From the NCBI GenBank assembly GCA_963729935.1, contig CAVSPW010000008.1, positions 1 through 64,000 of the forward strand: a stretch of DNA of 64,000 nt, in the 5' to 3' direction. Position 1 is the stretch's first letter. Every line of letters begins with the position of its first letter. The DNA comes from CAIKMD01 sp963729935. GTDB taxonomy: Bacteria; Pseudomonadota; Alphaproteobacteria; ATCC43930; CGMCC-115725. The position numbers were made by a program, and so were the translations under genes. The notes beneath the pieces were generated by a model. The model did no database searches and had not been told where the DNA came from. It saw nothing but the letters and a program-made list of their open reading frames with translations. Positions 24,012 to 32,423 of this stretch are shown piece by piece.

Positions 24012-25079
24012 TCAAAATGCATGTAACGGCTTTCTCTCATCTCCGGATTTGGTCCTTACATCGTCTCCCGCGGATCCGGTGAAGGCCGCCAAGGCTTCGG
24101 CGCGGAGTTCTTCTTCGCGATCGACGTATCGCGGCGAGAAATGGAACGGTGTAAACCGTTTGGCGCCCGCCGCGCGGGCGAGCGATCCTGCCTGCGCTGC
24201 CGTGAGATGATGCTTGCGCGCGGCGATCGCGGCATCGGCTTCGAGAAAAGTCGCCTCGATAAATAGCTGATCGGCACCGCGCGCGAGCTCAACGATGCGC
24301 TTGGCGTTTTCTTCGTGGTAAGCGGCGTCGACGACATAGGCGATCTTCTCGCCAGCCGTGATACGCAGGACCTCCGCTTTGAGCCGACCGAGCGAGATTC
24401 GTCGCTGCTGTTCCACGCCCTTGTTTTCGCTTGGGATCGTGAAGACCATATCGTCCGGTTCGCCGCGCCGAACCGCTTGTTTGAGGCGATTGAGCCAAGG
24501 CCCGACCGAGAGGCCGAGGCGCTCGAGACGGTCTCTCCATATGTTGATATGAAGCTTTTCTTCGAGCGCGAAGGCGAGACACGGAATTCCGTGATCGAGC
24601 GTCACCGCTCTGACGCGAAACCCCTCCTCATCGAGCAGCACACCCTCGGGCGCGCGCGGGGGCGAAATCTCGATCCGGCGGAACGCGTCCCTGGTATGGA
24701 ATTCCGCCGCGGCGGCGAGAGACTTTCCATCGACTTCCGCAACGCCGATGACAAAGTCGATTGGATTGTCCGCAATCAGATTCCAGGTGTAGGCGCCAAG
24801 CTTATGCTCCACCCGATCGATGAATCCGGGCGGTCCATAGAATTCGAGGCGTTGCGGCCGCCCGAGGCAGATACCCAGAAGACGGTCGAATCCGCAGAAA
24901 TGATCCATATGCGCATGCGACACGAAGGCGTGGCTCAGGCGCAGCAATTTCCGCGGCGTAAGCGAGCTGAGGTCGCCAAGATCAAATACGATCGCGCGCT
25001 TCGCGAAGCGGAAATCGAGGTAGAGCCCCGCATCGCCAAAAGGGTCATTGATCAGCTGCGGCTGGAAAAGGGAAACCAT
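24012..25079 (-). CDS. Ribonuclease Z-like metallo-beta-lactamase protein
   Basis: The 355-residue protein has the HxHxDH zinc motif (VSHAHMDHFCG, residues 53-63), a later AVTLDHGIPCLAFALEE, YVVDAAYHEEN, and HLTAAQAGSLARAAGAKRFT...HFSPRY, as in the RNase Z/ElaC group that cuts tRNA 3' trailers. Sequence blocks differ from housekeeping RNase Z, so the substrate is uncertain. Its start (25079) lies 14 bases after the DUF3775 gene. Divergently placed is rtcA, an RNA 3'-end enzyme, which makes an RNA-processing role attractive but inferred. Confidence 0.78.
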   Translation of the reverse strand: MVSLFQPQLINDPFGDAGLYLDFRFAKRAIVFDLGDLSSLTPRKLLRLSHAFVSHAHMDHFCGFDRLLGICLGRPQRLEFYGPPGFIDRVEHKLGAYTWNLIADNPIDFVIGVAEVDGKSLAAAAEFHTRDAFRRIEISPPRAPEGVLLDEEGFRVRAVTLDHGIPCLAFALEEKLHINIWRDRLERLGLSVGPWLNRLKQAVRRGEPDDMVFTIPSENKGVEQQRRISLGRLKAEVLRITAGEKIAYVVDAAYHEENAKRIVELARGADQLFIEATFLEADAAIAARKHHLTAAQAGSLARAAGAKRFTPFHFSPRYVDREEELRAEALAAFTGSAGDDVRTKSGDERKPLHAF

Positions 25080-25093
25080 CGAAGCTGGCTTGA

Positions 25094-25534
25094 TTATCCG
25101 CGTTCGGCGGCATCGGCTTTTGGAAGGGCTTCGGCAATCTCGTAAAGCCCCTTTGTGATCTGCTCGTGGAGATCGGCGCTGTCGGCGAGCAGCTGCGCCG
25201 ACGGACTCGCAGGTCGCGACGCGGCGGATACCGCATTTTCCCACTGCGCCGGGCCGTAACTCCCATCGCCGATCCAAACCAGCGCTTGCAACTCGCAACG
25301 CGCTTCGTCGGAGAGCGAAGCAATCTCTTTCTCGAGCGCGATGCGCGCCGGATGATCGGGCGGCAGCGGATCGAGGCCGATCGTGCTCGCCGGATCGTGC
25401 CGGCCGCGCATCGGCTGCGGCTCGCCGAGTTTCTGTTCCGCCACCTCGGACAGAATCCGATCGCGGGTCTGACGTGCGATCCGCGCCAAATCGGCGACGC
25501 GCCTAGCCTCGGCATAGCTAAAACTCTTCAGCAT
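25094..25534 (-). CDS. DUF3775-family protein
   Basis: The 146-residue protein starts MLKSFSYAEARRVADLARIA and has HPARIALEKEIASLSDEARC and ELQALVWIGDGSY, hallmarks of DUF3775, a family of unknown function found in alphaproteobacteria. GGTGGAG lies nine bases before the ATG at 25534, with an alternative ATG at 25540. It leads a unit with the RNase Z-like and CapA-like genes. An FNR box lies about 275 bases upstream. Confidence 0.75.
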   Translation of the reverse strand: MLKSFSYAEARRVADLARIARQTRDRILSEVAEQKLGEPQPMRGRHDPASTIGLDPLPPDHPARIALEKEIASLSDEARCELQALVWIGDGSYGPAQWENAVSAASRPASPSAQLLADSADLHEQITKGLYEIAEALPKADAAERG

Positions 25535-25808
25535 GGTCATTTTCTCCACCGATTGAGTTGAAACCGCGACCGCATTGATCACCCTATCGCCGCCGAACAC
25601 GTATCAAGCTCGAATTTACGTTCCCGCTTCTTCAGCGCCGACATCGAGCACGGCAAAGCGGGAATGGATCCACGGGTCGAATCCCGCGGCCATGGCCGTT
25701 CGCGGGCGAACCGGCGCCGCGCGACGGAAATTCCGCGTTGCGGGCAAACGCCACGGGCCTCAAAGATGCTCTTTCAAATTAATTCTCGTCTTTCCGCCGG
25801 CACGAACG

Positions 25809-25822
25809 TTGATTTAGATCAA
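25809..25822. promoter_or_regulatory. FNR/FixK-type box, divergent region, site 1
   Basis: TTGATTTAGATCAA is a perfect TTGAT-N4-ATCAA palindrome in the 430-base gap between the DUF3775 and rtcA units. It may serve the minus-strand unit, with AT-rich sequence about 30-40 bases away on that side, or add to site 2. Confidence 0.72.
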
Positions 25823-25899
25823 GACGATATCCGGCGTCCCGCTCGGGCTTTTCCGCCGGCGAACAAGGCCGCGTCATCCAAGATGGACATGACGAAGCA

Positions 25900-25940
25900 T
25901 TGACCCAGATCAACCGTCACGGCTCTCGAGCGTGTGTAAT
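25900..25940 (+). promoter_or_regulatory. FNR/FixK box plus -10 of a class II promoter for rtcA
   Basis: TTGACCCAGATCAA (25900-25913) deviates by one base from the palindrome and is a common FixK form. TGTAAT (25935-25940) sits so that the box centre is about -41 relative to a start near 25947, the class II activator position. The leader to the rtcA ATG at 25965 would be about 17 bases. Confidence 0.7.
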
Positions 25941-25964
25941 TTGTCTTACCGAAAATCCAAGAGA

Positions 25965-27074
25965 ATGACGGCCTGGCCGATGTCGCATGCGACGCAGCAG
26001 GACCTACTCGTCATCGACGGCGCCCATGGCGAGGGCGGCGGTCAGATTCTACGCACCGCGCTCACCTTGTCCGCGATCACGGGACGCCCGGTTCGCCTCG
26101 AACGCATCCGCGCATTCCGCCGCAAACCGGGTCTCGCGGCTCAGCACCTCACGGCGGTCCGCTCGGCGGCTTTGCTTTGCGGCGCGCGGCTCAAGGGCGA
26201 TGCACTCGGCTCGACGATGTTGGAGTTCTCGCCCGAGCGGGCTGTCGCTGCTGGAAATTATGTCTTCGATGTGGGCCTGGCGCGGAAAGGGGGCAGTGCC
26301 GGCGCCGTCGCGCTGGTATTGCAGACCGTGTTGCTACCGCTCAGCTTCGCGGCGGGCGAGAGCCGGCTGGCGCTTCATGGCGGCACGCACATGGTGCTGA
26401 GTCCGTCCTTCGACTATGTCCGCGACATTTGGCTGCCCGCTCTCGCCCGACTTGGCGTGCGGGCTTCGGTCGAGCTCGTTGCCTGGGGATGGTACCCCGT
26501 CGGCAAGGGCGAGATCCGGGCGCGGATCGAGGGTCTGGGGAGCAAGACGACCCCACTGAACCCCCTCCAGCTCGTCGAGCGCGGGCCGCTTTTGCGCGTT
26601 TCTGGTCGCGCGGTCGCGGCCAATTTGCCGATGCACATTCCCTATCGGATGTCGGAGCGCGCAAAATCCTGGCTCGCAAGCTTGGGCGTCGAGCTTCGTG
26701 TCGAGCCCTTATGCGTCCACGCGGCTTGCGCGGGTGCCGGTTTATTTCTCGTCGCCGAATACGCCAATTTGAACTGCGGCTTCAGCGCGATCGGCGTCGT
26801 CGGCAAACCGGCCGAGCTGGTGGCTCAAGAAGCGGTGGGTGCCTTGCTCGCGCATCATGTTTCGGGAGGGGCGCTCGACCGTCATCTTGGCGATCAAATT
26901 CTGTTACCGCTGTGCTTCGCGCGCGCTCCATCGCGCTTTTCAAGCGAAACCATAACGCCGCATCTCGAGACCAACGCTTGGGTCATCGAGCGTTTCGGTC
27001 TCGCTCGCATTCGCGCGGAACGCATGGCTGCGGCAGCCGAAATCACGGTCGCGCCGACCGACGCGGCGGCTTAG
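25965..27074 (+). CDS. rtcA: RNA 3'-terminal phosphate cyclase
   Basis: RtcA uses ATP to turn RNA 3'-phosphates into 2',3'-cyclic ends. The 369-residue protein has the family start DGAHGEGGGQILRTALTLSA, then HLTAVRSAALLCGA, GGTHMVLSPSFDYVRDIWLP, and the adenylylated-histidine region LDRHLGDQILLPLCFA near the C-terminus. No rtcB ligase or rtcR regulator is adjacent. Instead phaZ follows after 14 bases. The start at 25965 fits the predicted FNR-type promoter, since the longer ORF start at 25932 would lie before its transcription start. Confidence 0.93.
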   Translation: MTAWPMSHATQQDLLVIDGAHGEGGGQILRTALTLSAITGRPVRLERIRAFRRKPGLAAQHLTAVRSAALLCGARLKGDALGSTMLEFSPERAVAAGNYVFDVGLARKGGSAGAVALVLQTVLLPLSFAAGESRLALHGGTHMVLSPSFDYVRDIWLPALARLGVRASVELVAWGWYPVGKGEIRARIEGLGSKTTPLNPLQLVERGPLLRVSGRAVAANLPMHIPYRMSERAKSWLASLGVELRVEPLCVHAACAGAGLFLVAEYANLNCGFSAIGVVGKPAELVAQEAVGALLAHHVSGGALDRHLGDQILLPLCFARAPSRFSSETITPHLETNAWVIERFGLARIRAERMAAAAEITVAPTDAAA

Positions 27075-27088
27075 CAAAGGGTCCATCC

Positions 27089-28195
27089 GTGCTGTTTCCT
27101 TGGGAGATCGCGCTGTCCAGCGGAACGCGGAGGCCGCTTCCATACGCGCCGGAAACCGAATCAGGCTTCGATTTTTCCGCGGTCGAGATCGATGGACGCG
27201 CGGTCCCGGTGCAAGAGCAAGTCGTCGCTCGCCAGCCCTTCTATCGCCTCATTCACTTCGAGCGCGAGATCGACCGGACGGATCCTCGTCTCGTGGCGGT
27301 TGCACCCCTGTCGGGCCATCATGCCGCTCTGATGCGCGATCTGCTCGCCGCGTTATTGCCCGACCATGATCTTTTTCTCATGGACTGGGCGAATGCGCGA
27401 GACGTGCCGGTATCGGCCGGCCGATTTGCGCTCGAAGACAACATCTCCTCTGTCATCGACGTCTTGCGATCCTTCGGCGGCGATGTTCATCTTCTCGGCC
27501 TATGCCAATCGGCGATCCCGGTTCTCGCGGCCGCCGGCGTGCTGGCGAGCAGAGACGAGCCGGCGCAGCCGCGCAGCTTGGTCCTGATCAGCGGAGCAAT
27601 CGATCCGCGCATCAATCCCACCCGGGTTGGACAGCTTGCCGCTCAACGCTCGCTCGATTGGTTCGAGCGCCATATCATTCTTACCGTGCCGGATCCCTAT
27701 CCTGGAAAAGGACGTCGTGTTTACCCGGCCTCGGCCCAACGGGAGGCGCTTTTCGCTTACTTTCTGCGCCACATGGCGATGGGAGGCGAGCTGTCGGCCA
27801 AAGTGCTTCTCGATGACGGCCTTAACGCCCAGCGGTTTCCCTTCATCGACTTGTTTTTCTCGGTCATGGACCTGACCGCCGAGTTCTTTCTCGACACGGT
27901 CCGGTTCGTCTTCCAAGAATTTGCACTGCCGAGGGGACGCCTGACCTGGCGCGGTTCGCGCGTCGACCTCGGGGCGATTTCGCGATCCGCCCTGATGACC
28001 GTCGAAGGAGAGTTCGACGACGTCTCCGGCCGAGGGCAGACGCACGTCGCCCACGATCTATGCCCCAATATTCCCCGGCACAAACGGGAACGGTACTTGC
28101 AACGTGCCGTCGGGCATTTCGGAACTTTCTACGGTCGGCCTTGGCGCAACGAGATCATGCCGAGGATCAGGCAGTTTGTTCGCGATGCCGGATGA
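27089..28195 (+). CDS. phaZ: Intracellular polyhydroxyalkanoate depolymerase-like protein
   Basis: PhaZ breaks down stored PHB granules. The 368-residue alpha/beta hydrolase starts at GTG after AAAGG, 14 bases downstream of rtcA. It has the lipase-box-like nucleophile motif GLCQSA with C139, preceded by MDWANARDVP (residues 98-107), and the C-terminal TVEGEFDDVSGRGQT and HFGTFYGRPWRNEIMPRIR, where the acid and base should lie. These match the cytoplasmic PHB_depo group. No PHB synthesis gene is nearby. The operon with rtcA behind an FNR-type promoter suggests use of reserves when oxygen is low. Confidence 0.88.
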   Translation: MLFPWEIALSSGTRRPLPYAPETESGFDFSAVEIDGRAVPVQEQVVARQPFYRLIHFEREIDRTDPRLVAVAPLSGHHAALMRDLLAALLPDHDLFLMDWANARDVPVSAGRFALEDNISSVIDVLRSFGGDVHLLGLCQSAIPVLAAAGVLASRDEPAQPRSLVLISGAIDPRINPTRVGQLAAQRSLDWFERHIILTVPDPYPGKGRRVYPASAQREALFAYFLRHMAMGGELSAKVLLDDGLNAQRFPFIDLFFSVMDLTAEFFLDTVRFVFQEFALPRGRLTWRGSRVDLGAISRSALMTVEGEFDDVSGRGQTHVAHDLCPNIPRHKRERYLQRAVGHFGTFYGRPWRNEIMPRIRQFVRDAG

Positions 28196-28359
28196 GCGAG
28201 CTTCTGGGGGTGACCCGTTCGGCTATCCGCATGAGCGGATTTGGCGCGAGCAGCTACAATTTGCCTCAAAATTTAGCTTCTTTGCGCGGAAGCTTAAGCC
28301 GTCCTTAGGCGCCGCCGGCTTAGAAAACGGCATACGCAGCCGAACGCCGGAGCATCAAG

Positions 28360-28746
28360 ATGACGACCGAGCTTCAAAAAGCGCGCCTCAAATTCCGCTT
28401 CCCGCCGGGCAACGAGGGAAAGCCGATGCGCGATGCCGTGACCGCGGCGTTCTACTCGCTGCGCGCCACGATCGGAACGGCCGAGCATCCCGAAGTGCTG
28501 GGCTCGCCTTGGGATTGGCGGCTCACCTCGAGCGCGGCGCTCCGGCTGGAGACCGATAAATTGCGCGAGCATCTGCGTCTCAACCTCGTCGCCGGCGCCG
28601 CGGGCAATGGCGCCAGGGAACAGCTTCAACGGCTGAGAGATTCGCTCGCGAGCTTGCAGATCCTGCAAGAACCCCAGAGCGGCACATCCAGCGAGCCCTC
28701 GATCAGCCTCAAGAAGAACGGACCGCTGGTCGAGATCGCGGCGTGA
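28360..28746 (+). CDS. Hypothetical protein (128 aa)
   Basis: GGAG precedes the ATG. The product (MTTELQKARLKFRFPPGNEG, later AFYSLRATIGTAEHPEVLGS, helical middle, polar tail ISLKKNGPLVEIAA) has normal soluble-protein composition but is not recognised. No signal peptide or TM segment is seen. It stands alone and is followed by a hairpin repeat. Confidence 0.5.
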   Translation: MTTELQKARLKFRFPPGNEGKPMRDAVTAAFYSLRATIGTAEHPEVLGSPWDWRLTSSAALRLETDKLREHLRLNLVAGAAGNGAREQLQRLRDSLASLQILQEPQSGTSSEPSISLKKNGPLVEIAA

Positions 28747-28888
28747 TCGCGGCCTAACTCTCTCCCGCTCCTGATCCGCCGGCGCGCACGCGCCGGATTC
28801 GAGACCCCCCGGCACCGCGATCGGCACCGGCGGCGCAATTGCGCCCGCCGGGCCAATAAGCCCTGCCCTCCGGATCGCGAGATCGCCT

Positions 28889-28993
28889 AGAGCCTTTCCG
28901 GCTTTGATGAAATCAAAGCCGGGGCTCTCGCTTTTTGTTTTGTCGCGTTTCCTTCACGCGAACCGGTATCCACTTCGCTCGAAAACGCTCTAG
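28889..28993 (+). repeat. Rhizobial-type intergenic palindromic element with strong hairpin
   Basis: CCGGCTTTGAT (28898-28908) and ATCAAAGCCGG (28912-28922) form an 11-base stem with a 3-base loop inside AGAGCC...GGGCTCT, followed by a T-rich stretch. The next part, GTTTCCTTCACGCGAACCGG and TATCCACTTCGCTCGAAAACGCTCT, is the sequence familiar from abundant intergenic repeats of rhizobial genomes. It can act as a terminator or mRNA-stabilising structure. Confidence 0.7.
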
Positions 28994-29053
28994 AATGGCG
29001 AAGCCGCCGGTCCGGACCAACGAGACGGGCGCCAAGGAAAGAGGGGAAGCGGA

Positions 29054-30055
29054 ATGAAGGCCTGTCTGATCGCCGCCTGCGTCATGGCGGCGCTGGCGCA
29101 AAGCGCCCGCGCGGAGGAAACCGTTCTGCGCTTCACGCCGCTCGCCCAGCCCGGGACCGCGGCGCTCACCGAATTCTACCAGCCCTGGGCCGAGAAGGTC
29201 GACGCCGCGGCGCCGGGCGCGATCAAGATCGATCTGCGCCCCGGCACGAGCATCGCCAACATCGCCAATGTCTATGAGCGGGTGACGAGCGAGGTCACGC
29301 ATATCGGCTTCACGCTCTTCAACTACGTCGCGGGCAAGTTCCCGCTCGCGGAGGTGGGCGGGCTCCCCTTCATCGCCGAGAATTCGGAGCAGGGATCGAT
29401 CGCGCTGTGGCGCCTCTACAAGACCCACATGCTCGACGCTGAATTCAATGAGGTGAAGCCCTTGATGCTGATCGCGCTGCCGCAATCGCTCTTGCATCTC
29501 TCGAAGCCGCCCAAGACGCTTCAGGATCTGACCGGGCTCAAGATTGTCGCGCCGACGCAGCTCACGGCGCTGACGGTTCAGCATCTGGGCGCGACGCCCA
29601 TCACCCTCTCCTCGCCGGAGGCCTATCTCGCGATCCAGCGCGGCACCGCCGACGGCACGGTGCTGTCGTGGAACACCTATGTCTCGTTCAAGATCGGCGA
29701 GGTCGCGACCTATCACATCGCCGCGCCGCTCGGCACCGCGGCGGGGATGCTGTTCATGTCGCGCAAGGTCTATGACCGGCTGCCGGAAGCGGCCAAGCAC
29801 GCGCTCGACGTCAATTCGGGCGAGGAAGCGAGCGGCGCCTGGGGCAAATGGTGGGACGGCGACAACGCCAATGGCCGGCGCCTCGCCGCGAACGACCCCA
29901 AGCAAAAGATCGTGACGCTCGATCCGGCGACGCGCGCGGCATGGGAGCGGAAGATCGACGGCGCGGTCGCGGAATGGGGCAAGACGCGGCCGGGCATCGA
30001 CAAGGCGATCGCCGAATATCGGCGCCTCGTCGCCGCGGTCAAGGCAGGGCACTGA
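29054..30055 (+). CDS. TRAP transporter substrate-binding protein (DctP family)
   Basis: The 333-residue periplasmic protein has a signal peptide ending AQSARA (residue 20) and DctP features: VLRFTPLAQPGTAALTEFYQ, a central GLKIVAPTQLTALTVQHLGA and PEAYLAIQRGTADGTVLSWN. It would bind an organic acid. No DctQ or DctM membrane genes are adjacent, so its membrane partner is unknown. It is convergent with the next binding-protein gene, 10 bases away. Confidence 0.88.
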   Translation: MKACLIAACVMAALAQSARAEETVLRFTPLAQPGTAALTEFYQPWAEKVDAAAPGAIKIDLRPGTSIANIANVYERVTSEVTHIGFTLFNYVAGKFPLAEVGGLPFIAENSEQGSIALWRLYKTHMLDAEFNEVKPLMLIALPQSLLHLSKPPKTLQDLTGLKIVAPTQLTALTVQHLGATPITLSSPEAYLAIQRGTADGTVLSWNTYVSFKIGEVATYHIAAPLGTAAGMLFMSRKVYDRLPEAAKHALDVNSGEEASGAWGKWWDGDNANGRRLAANDPKQKIVTLDPATRAAWERKIDGAVAEWGKTRPGIDKAIAEYRRLVAAVKAGH

Positions 30056-30065
30056 GCGGCAGGCG

Positions 30066-31037
30066 CTATTTCGGCAGATAGGCCTCGGTATAGAGCGACT
30101 TCATATCGGGCAGCTTGTCGAGAAAGCCCAGATCCATGAAGGCGCGCTCCACCACCGCGAGCGGCTTTTCATGGAAGCGCCCGTCGGTCGAGAAATACGC
30201 CATCTGCTCGTCATAAGCCGCGGCCGCGATCGCGGGCGCGATCTGCACCACCTTGCTGGTGATGCGTACGGTCTCGTCCTTGTGAGCGCGCATGAAGGCG
30301 ATGGTCTCGAACCAGCCCTTCAGGAACCGCTTCAGCGCGTCGGGGTTGGAGGCGACGAGATCGTTCGAGGCGAAAATCACATGCGCCAGGAAATCGGGAA
30401 TGATGTCGCCGAAAGTGTCGAGCATGCGCACGCGGCCCGCCTTCTCGAGCGTATGCGCGTATTCGGTCGCGGTCACCGCGCTGTCGACATTGCCCGCGAG
30501 CACGCCGCCGACGATGCCGTCCTGCGAGCCGAGGCTCACCGGCTTGATGCCCTCGGGGCCCCAGCCTTCGTGGCGCGCCAATTCCTTGGCGGCCCAGGCG
30601 GTGAGCCCCGATGGCGAGGAAATGCCGATGGTCTTGCCCTTCAGATCCTTCACGGTCTTCACCGGCGAATTGGGCAGCACGATGATGCACAGCCCGTTGG
30701 GCGGGCCGTACATCGCGGCCACGGCGATCTCGGGCGAGCCCTTGGCGGTCAGCGCCATCTCCGGGCCGGAGCCCAGCGCGATGTCGAGACTCTTGGCCGC
30801 CATCGCCTGATGCATGCGCGAGGCGCCGCCGAAGGCGATGCTCTCGGCCTCGATGCCGTTCTTGGCGAAGATCCCGGTCTCGATCCCGACCTCGACCGGC
30901 GTGAATTCGAAAGGCTTGGCCTGGGGCTTGCCGATGCGCAGCTTGTCGGCGGCGAAGGCGGACCCGGCGGCCGCGAGCGCGATCGACGCACCCAAAAGGA
31001 GAGCGGCGAGACTGGAACTCACCCGGACGAAGCGCAT
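30066..31037 (-). CDS. NMT1/TauA-type ABC substrate-binding protein (1)
   Basis: The 323-residue protein has a signal peptide (ending GSAFA, about residue 29) and an NMT1/THI5-like PBP2 fold: VGIETGIFAKNGIEAESIAF, FGGASRMHQAMAAKSLDIAL and TVKDLKGKTIGISSPSG. Relatives bind sulfonates, nitrate or pyrimidine precursors, and the ligand here is unknown. The start at 31037 follows a perfect AAGGAGGT. It shares its C-terminus (LYTEAYLPK) and WGP-G motif with the protein encoded at 33385-34359, so the two are paralogues. No permease is adjacent. Confidence 0.85.
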   Translation of the reverse strand: MRFVRVSSSLAALLLGASIALAAAGSAFAADKLRIGKPQAKPFEFTPVEVGIETGIFAKNGIEAESIAFGGASRMHQAMAAKSLDIALGSGPEMALTAKGSPEIAVAAMYGPPNGLCIIVLPNSPVKTVKDLKGKTIGISSPSGLTAWAAKELARHEGWGPEGIKPVSLGSQDGIVGGVLAGNVDSAVTATEYAHTLEKAGRVRMLDTFGDIIPDFLAHVIFASNDLVASNPDALKRFLKGWFETIAFMRAHKDETVRITSKVVQIAPAIAAAAYDEQMAYFSTDGRFHEKPLAVVERAFMDLGFLDKLPDMKSLYTEAYLPK

Positions 31038-31156
31038 GAAAGACCTCCTTCGGCTGGAGAGGGCTCGGTTCGGCCGCCGCTTTCCTCTCGCGCGCTTTGG
31101 TTTATCATGGGCGCCAAGAAACCTCATCGGTAAAACTTAAGGGGAGAAGGCGCGTC

Positions 31157-32383
31157 ATGGACACGATCAGCATCCGCGATCTCTCGGTCGAGGAATTCGA
31201 CACACGGACCTTGCTCCAGCATGCGAGCGCGCAGGCCGCGCAGCGGCGCTACGAGGATTTCTTCATCGTCGATATCGACGGGCATCATTTCGAGACCCTG
31301 TCCTTCGCCGAGATCGTCGAGTTCATCGAAGACCCGGTGATGCGCGATCAGGCGAAGTATCAGGGCTTCGGCGGCGGCGGCATCGCCTCGCCCTCGGGCT
31401 CCTATCAGGAACTGGTCGGCCGCATCACGCGGCGCGACGGCCGGCGGCCGGAGAAGATTGGCGCCGGCCAGCAGCGCGACCTCACCTTGACCAAGCGCTG
31501 GATGGACGCGATCGGCATCGATCAGCTCTGCCTCTTCCCGACTCCGATGCTGGGGCTGGGGCTGACGCCCCGGCCCGAGGTCGAGGTGGCGATGGCGCGG
31601 GCCTATAATCGCTGGCTCGTCGAGGTCGTGCTGGCGCGGGAGCCGCGCATCAAATCATCGCTCTATCTGCCGATCAACGATCCCGAGGCGACCTATCGGA
31701 TGGTGAAGGATTTCGCCGGCAAGAAGGGCGTCATCGGCTTCACCATCTGCTCGCCGCATTACAAGGCGGTCTACGACAATGCCTATGTGAAGACCTATGC
31801 GCTCCTCGAGGAGATGGGGCTTCCCCTGGTGTTCCACGGCGCCTTCGCCTGGGGCCAGGACAAGAGCATCTCGCTGTGCAACCGCTTCATCGCCGTGCAT
31901 GCGCTCGGTTTCAGCTGGTTCAACATCCTCCATTGCACCAATTGGCTGGTGAACGGAATGCCCGAGCGCTTCCCCAAGCTCAAGGTGATCTGGGTCGAAA
32001 GCGGGCTCGCCTGGATCCCGTTCCTGATGCAGCGTCTCGACAATGAATGGATGATGCGCTCCTCCGAGGTGCCGCTCTTGAAGAAGCGCCCGAGCGATTA
32101 TATGCGCGAGATGTACTATTCGACCCAGCCGATGGAGATGGTGAACAACAAGGAGGCGCTGGAATTGACATTCAAGATGATGAATGCCGAGACCCAGCTC
32201 CTCTATGCCTCCGACTATCCGCATTGGGACATGGATCTGCCCTCGACGATCTACGATCTGCCCTTCCTGAGCGAGCACGCCAAGCGCAACATTTTGGGCG
32301 GCAACGCCAAGCGCGTGTTCAATCTGGAGCCGGCCGTTTCCGAGGTGAAGGCCAAGCGGCTCGCCGAGCGCGCGGGAGCTTGA
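31157..32383 (+). CDS. Amidohydrolase_2 family metal-dependent hydrolase
   Basis: This 408-residue TIM-barrel enzyme belongs to the ACMSD-like amidohydrolases. It has the metal motif DIDGHH (residues 39-44), IGFTICSPHYKAVYDNAYVK, PLVFHGAFAW with a ligand His, and LLYASDYPHWDMDLP with the catalytic Asp. These enzymes decarboxylate or hydrolyse aromatic or cyclic acids. The start at 31157 follows GGGGAG. It is divergent from binding protein 1 across 119 bases and may act on the imported compound. Confidence 0.85.
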   Translation: MDTISIRDLSVEEFDTRTLLQHASAQAAQRRYEDFFIVDIDGHHFETLSFAEIVEFIEDPVMRDQAKYQGFGGGGIASPSGSYQELVGRITRRDGRRPEKIGAGQQRDLTLTKRWMDAIGIDQLCLFPTPMLGLGLTPRPEVEVAMARAYNRWLVEVVLAREPRIKSSLYLPINDPEATYRMVKDFAGKKGVIGFTICSPHYKAVYDNAYVKTYALLEEMGLPLVFHGAFAWGQDKSISLCNRFIAVHALGFSWFNILHCTNWLVNGMPERFPKLKVIWVESGLAWIPFLMQRLDNEWMMRSSEVPLLKKRPSDYMREMYYSTQPMEMVNNKEALELTFKMMNAETQLLYASDYPHWDMDLPSTIYDLPFLSEHAKRNILGGNAKRVFNLEPAVSEVKAKRLAERAGA

Positions 32384-32423
32384 GGAAGCCCGCGCGCCGC
32401 CCCGCGCTACTTGCCGGTATCGT

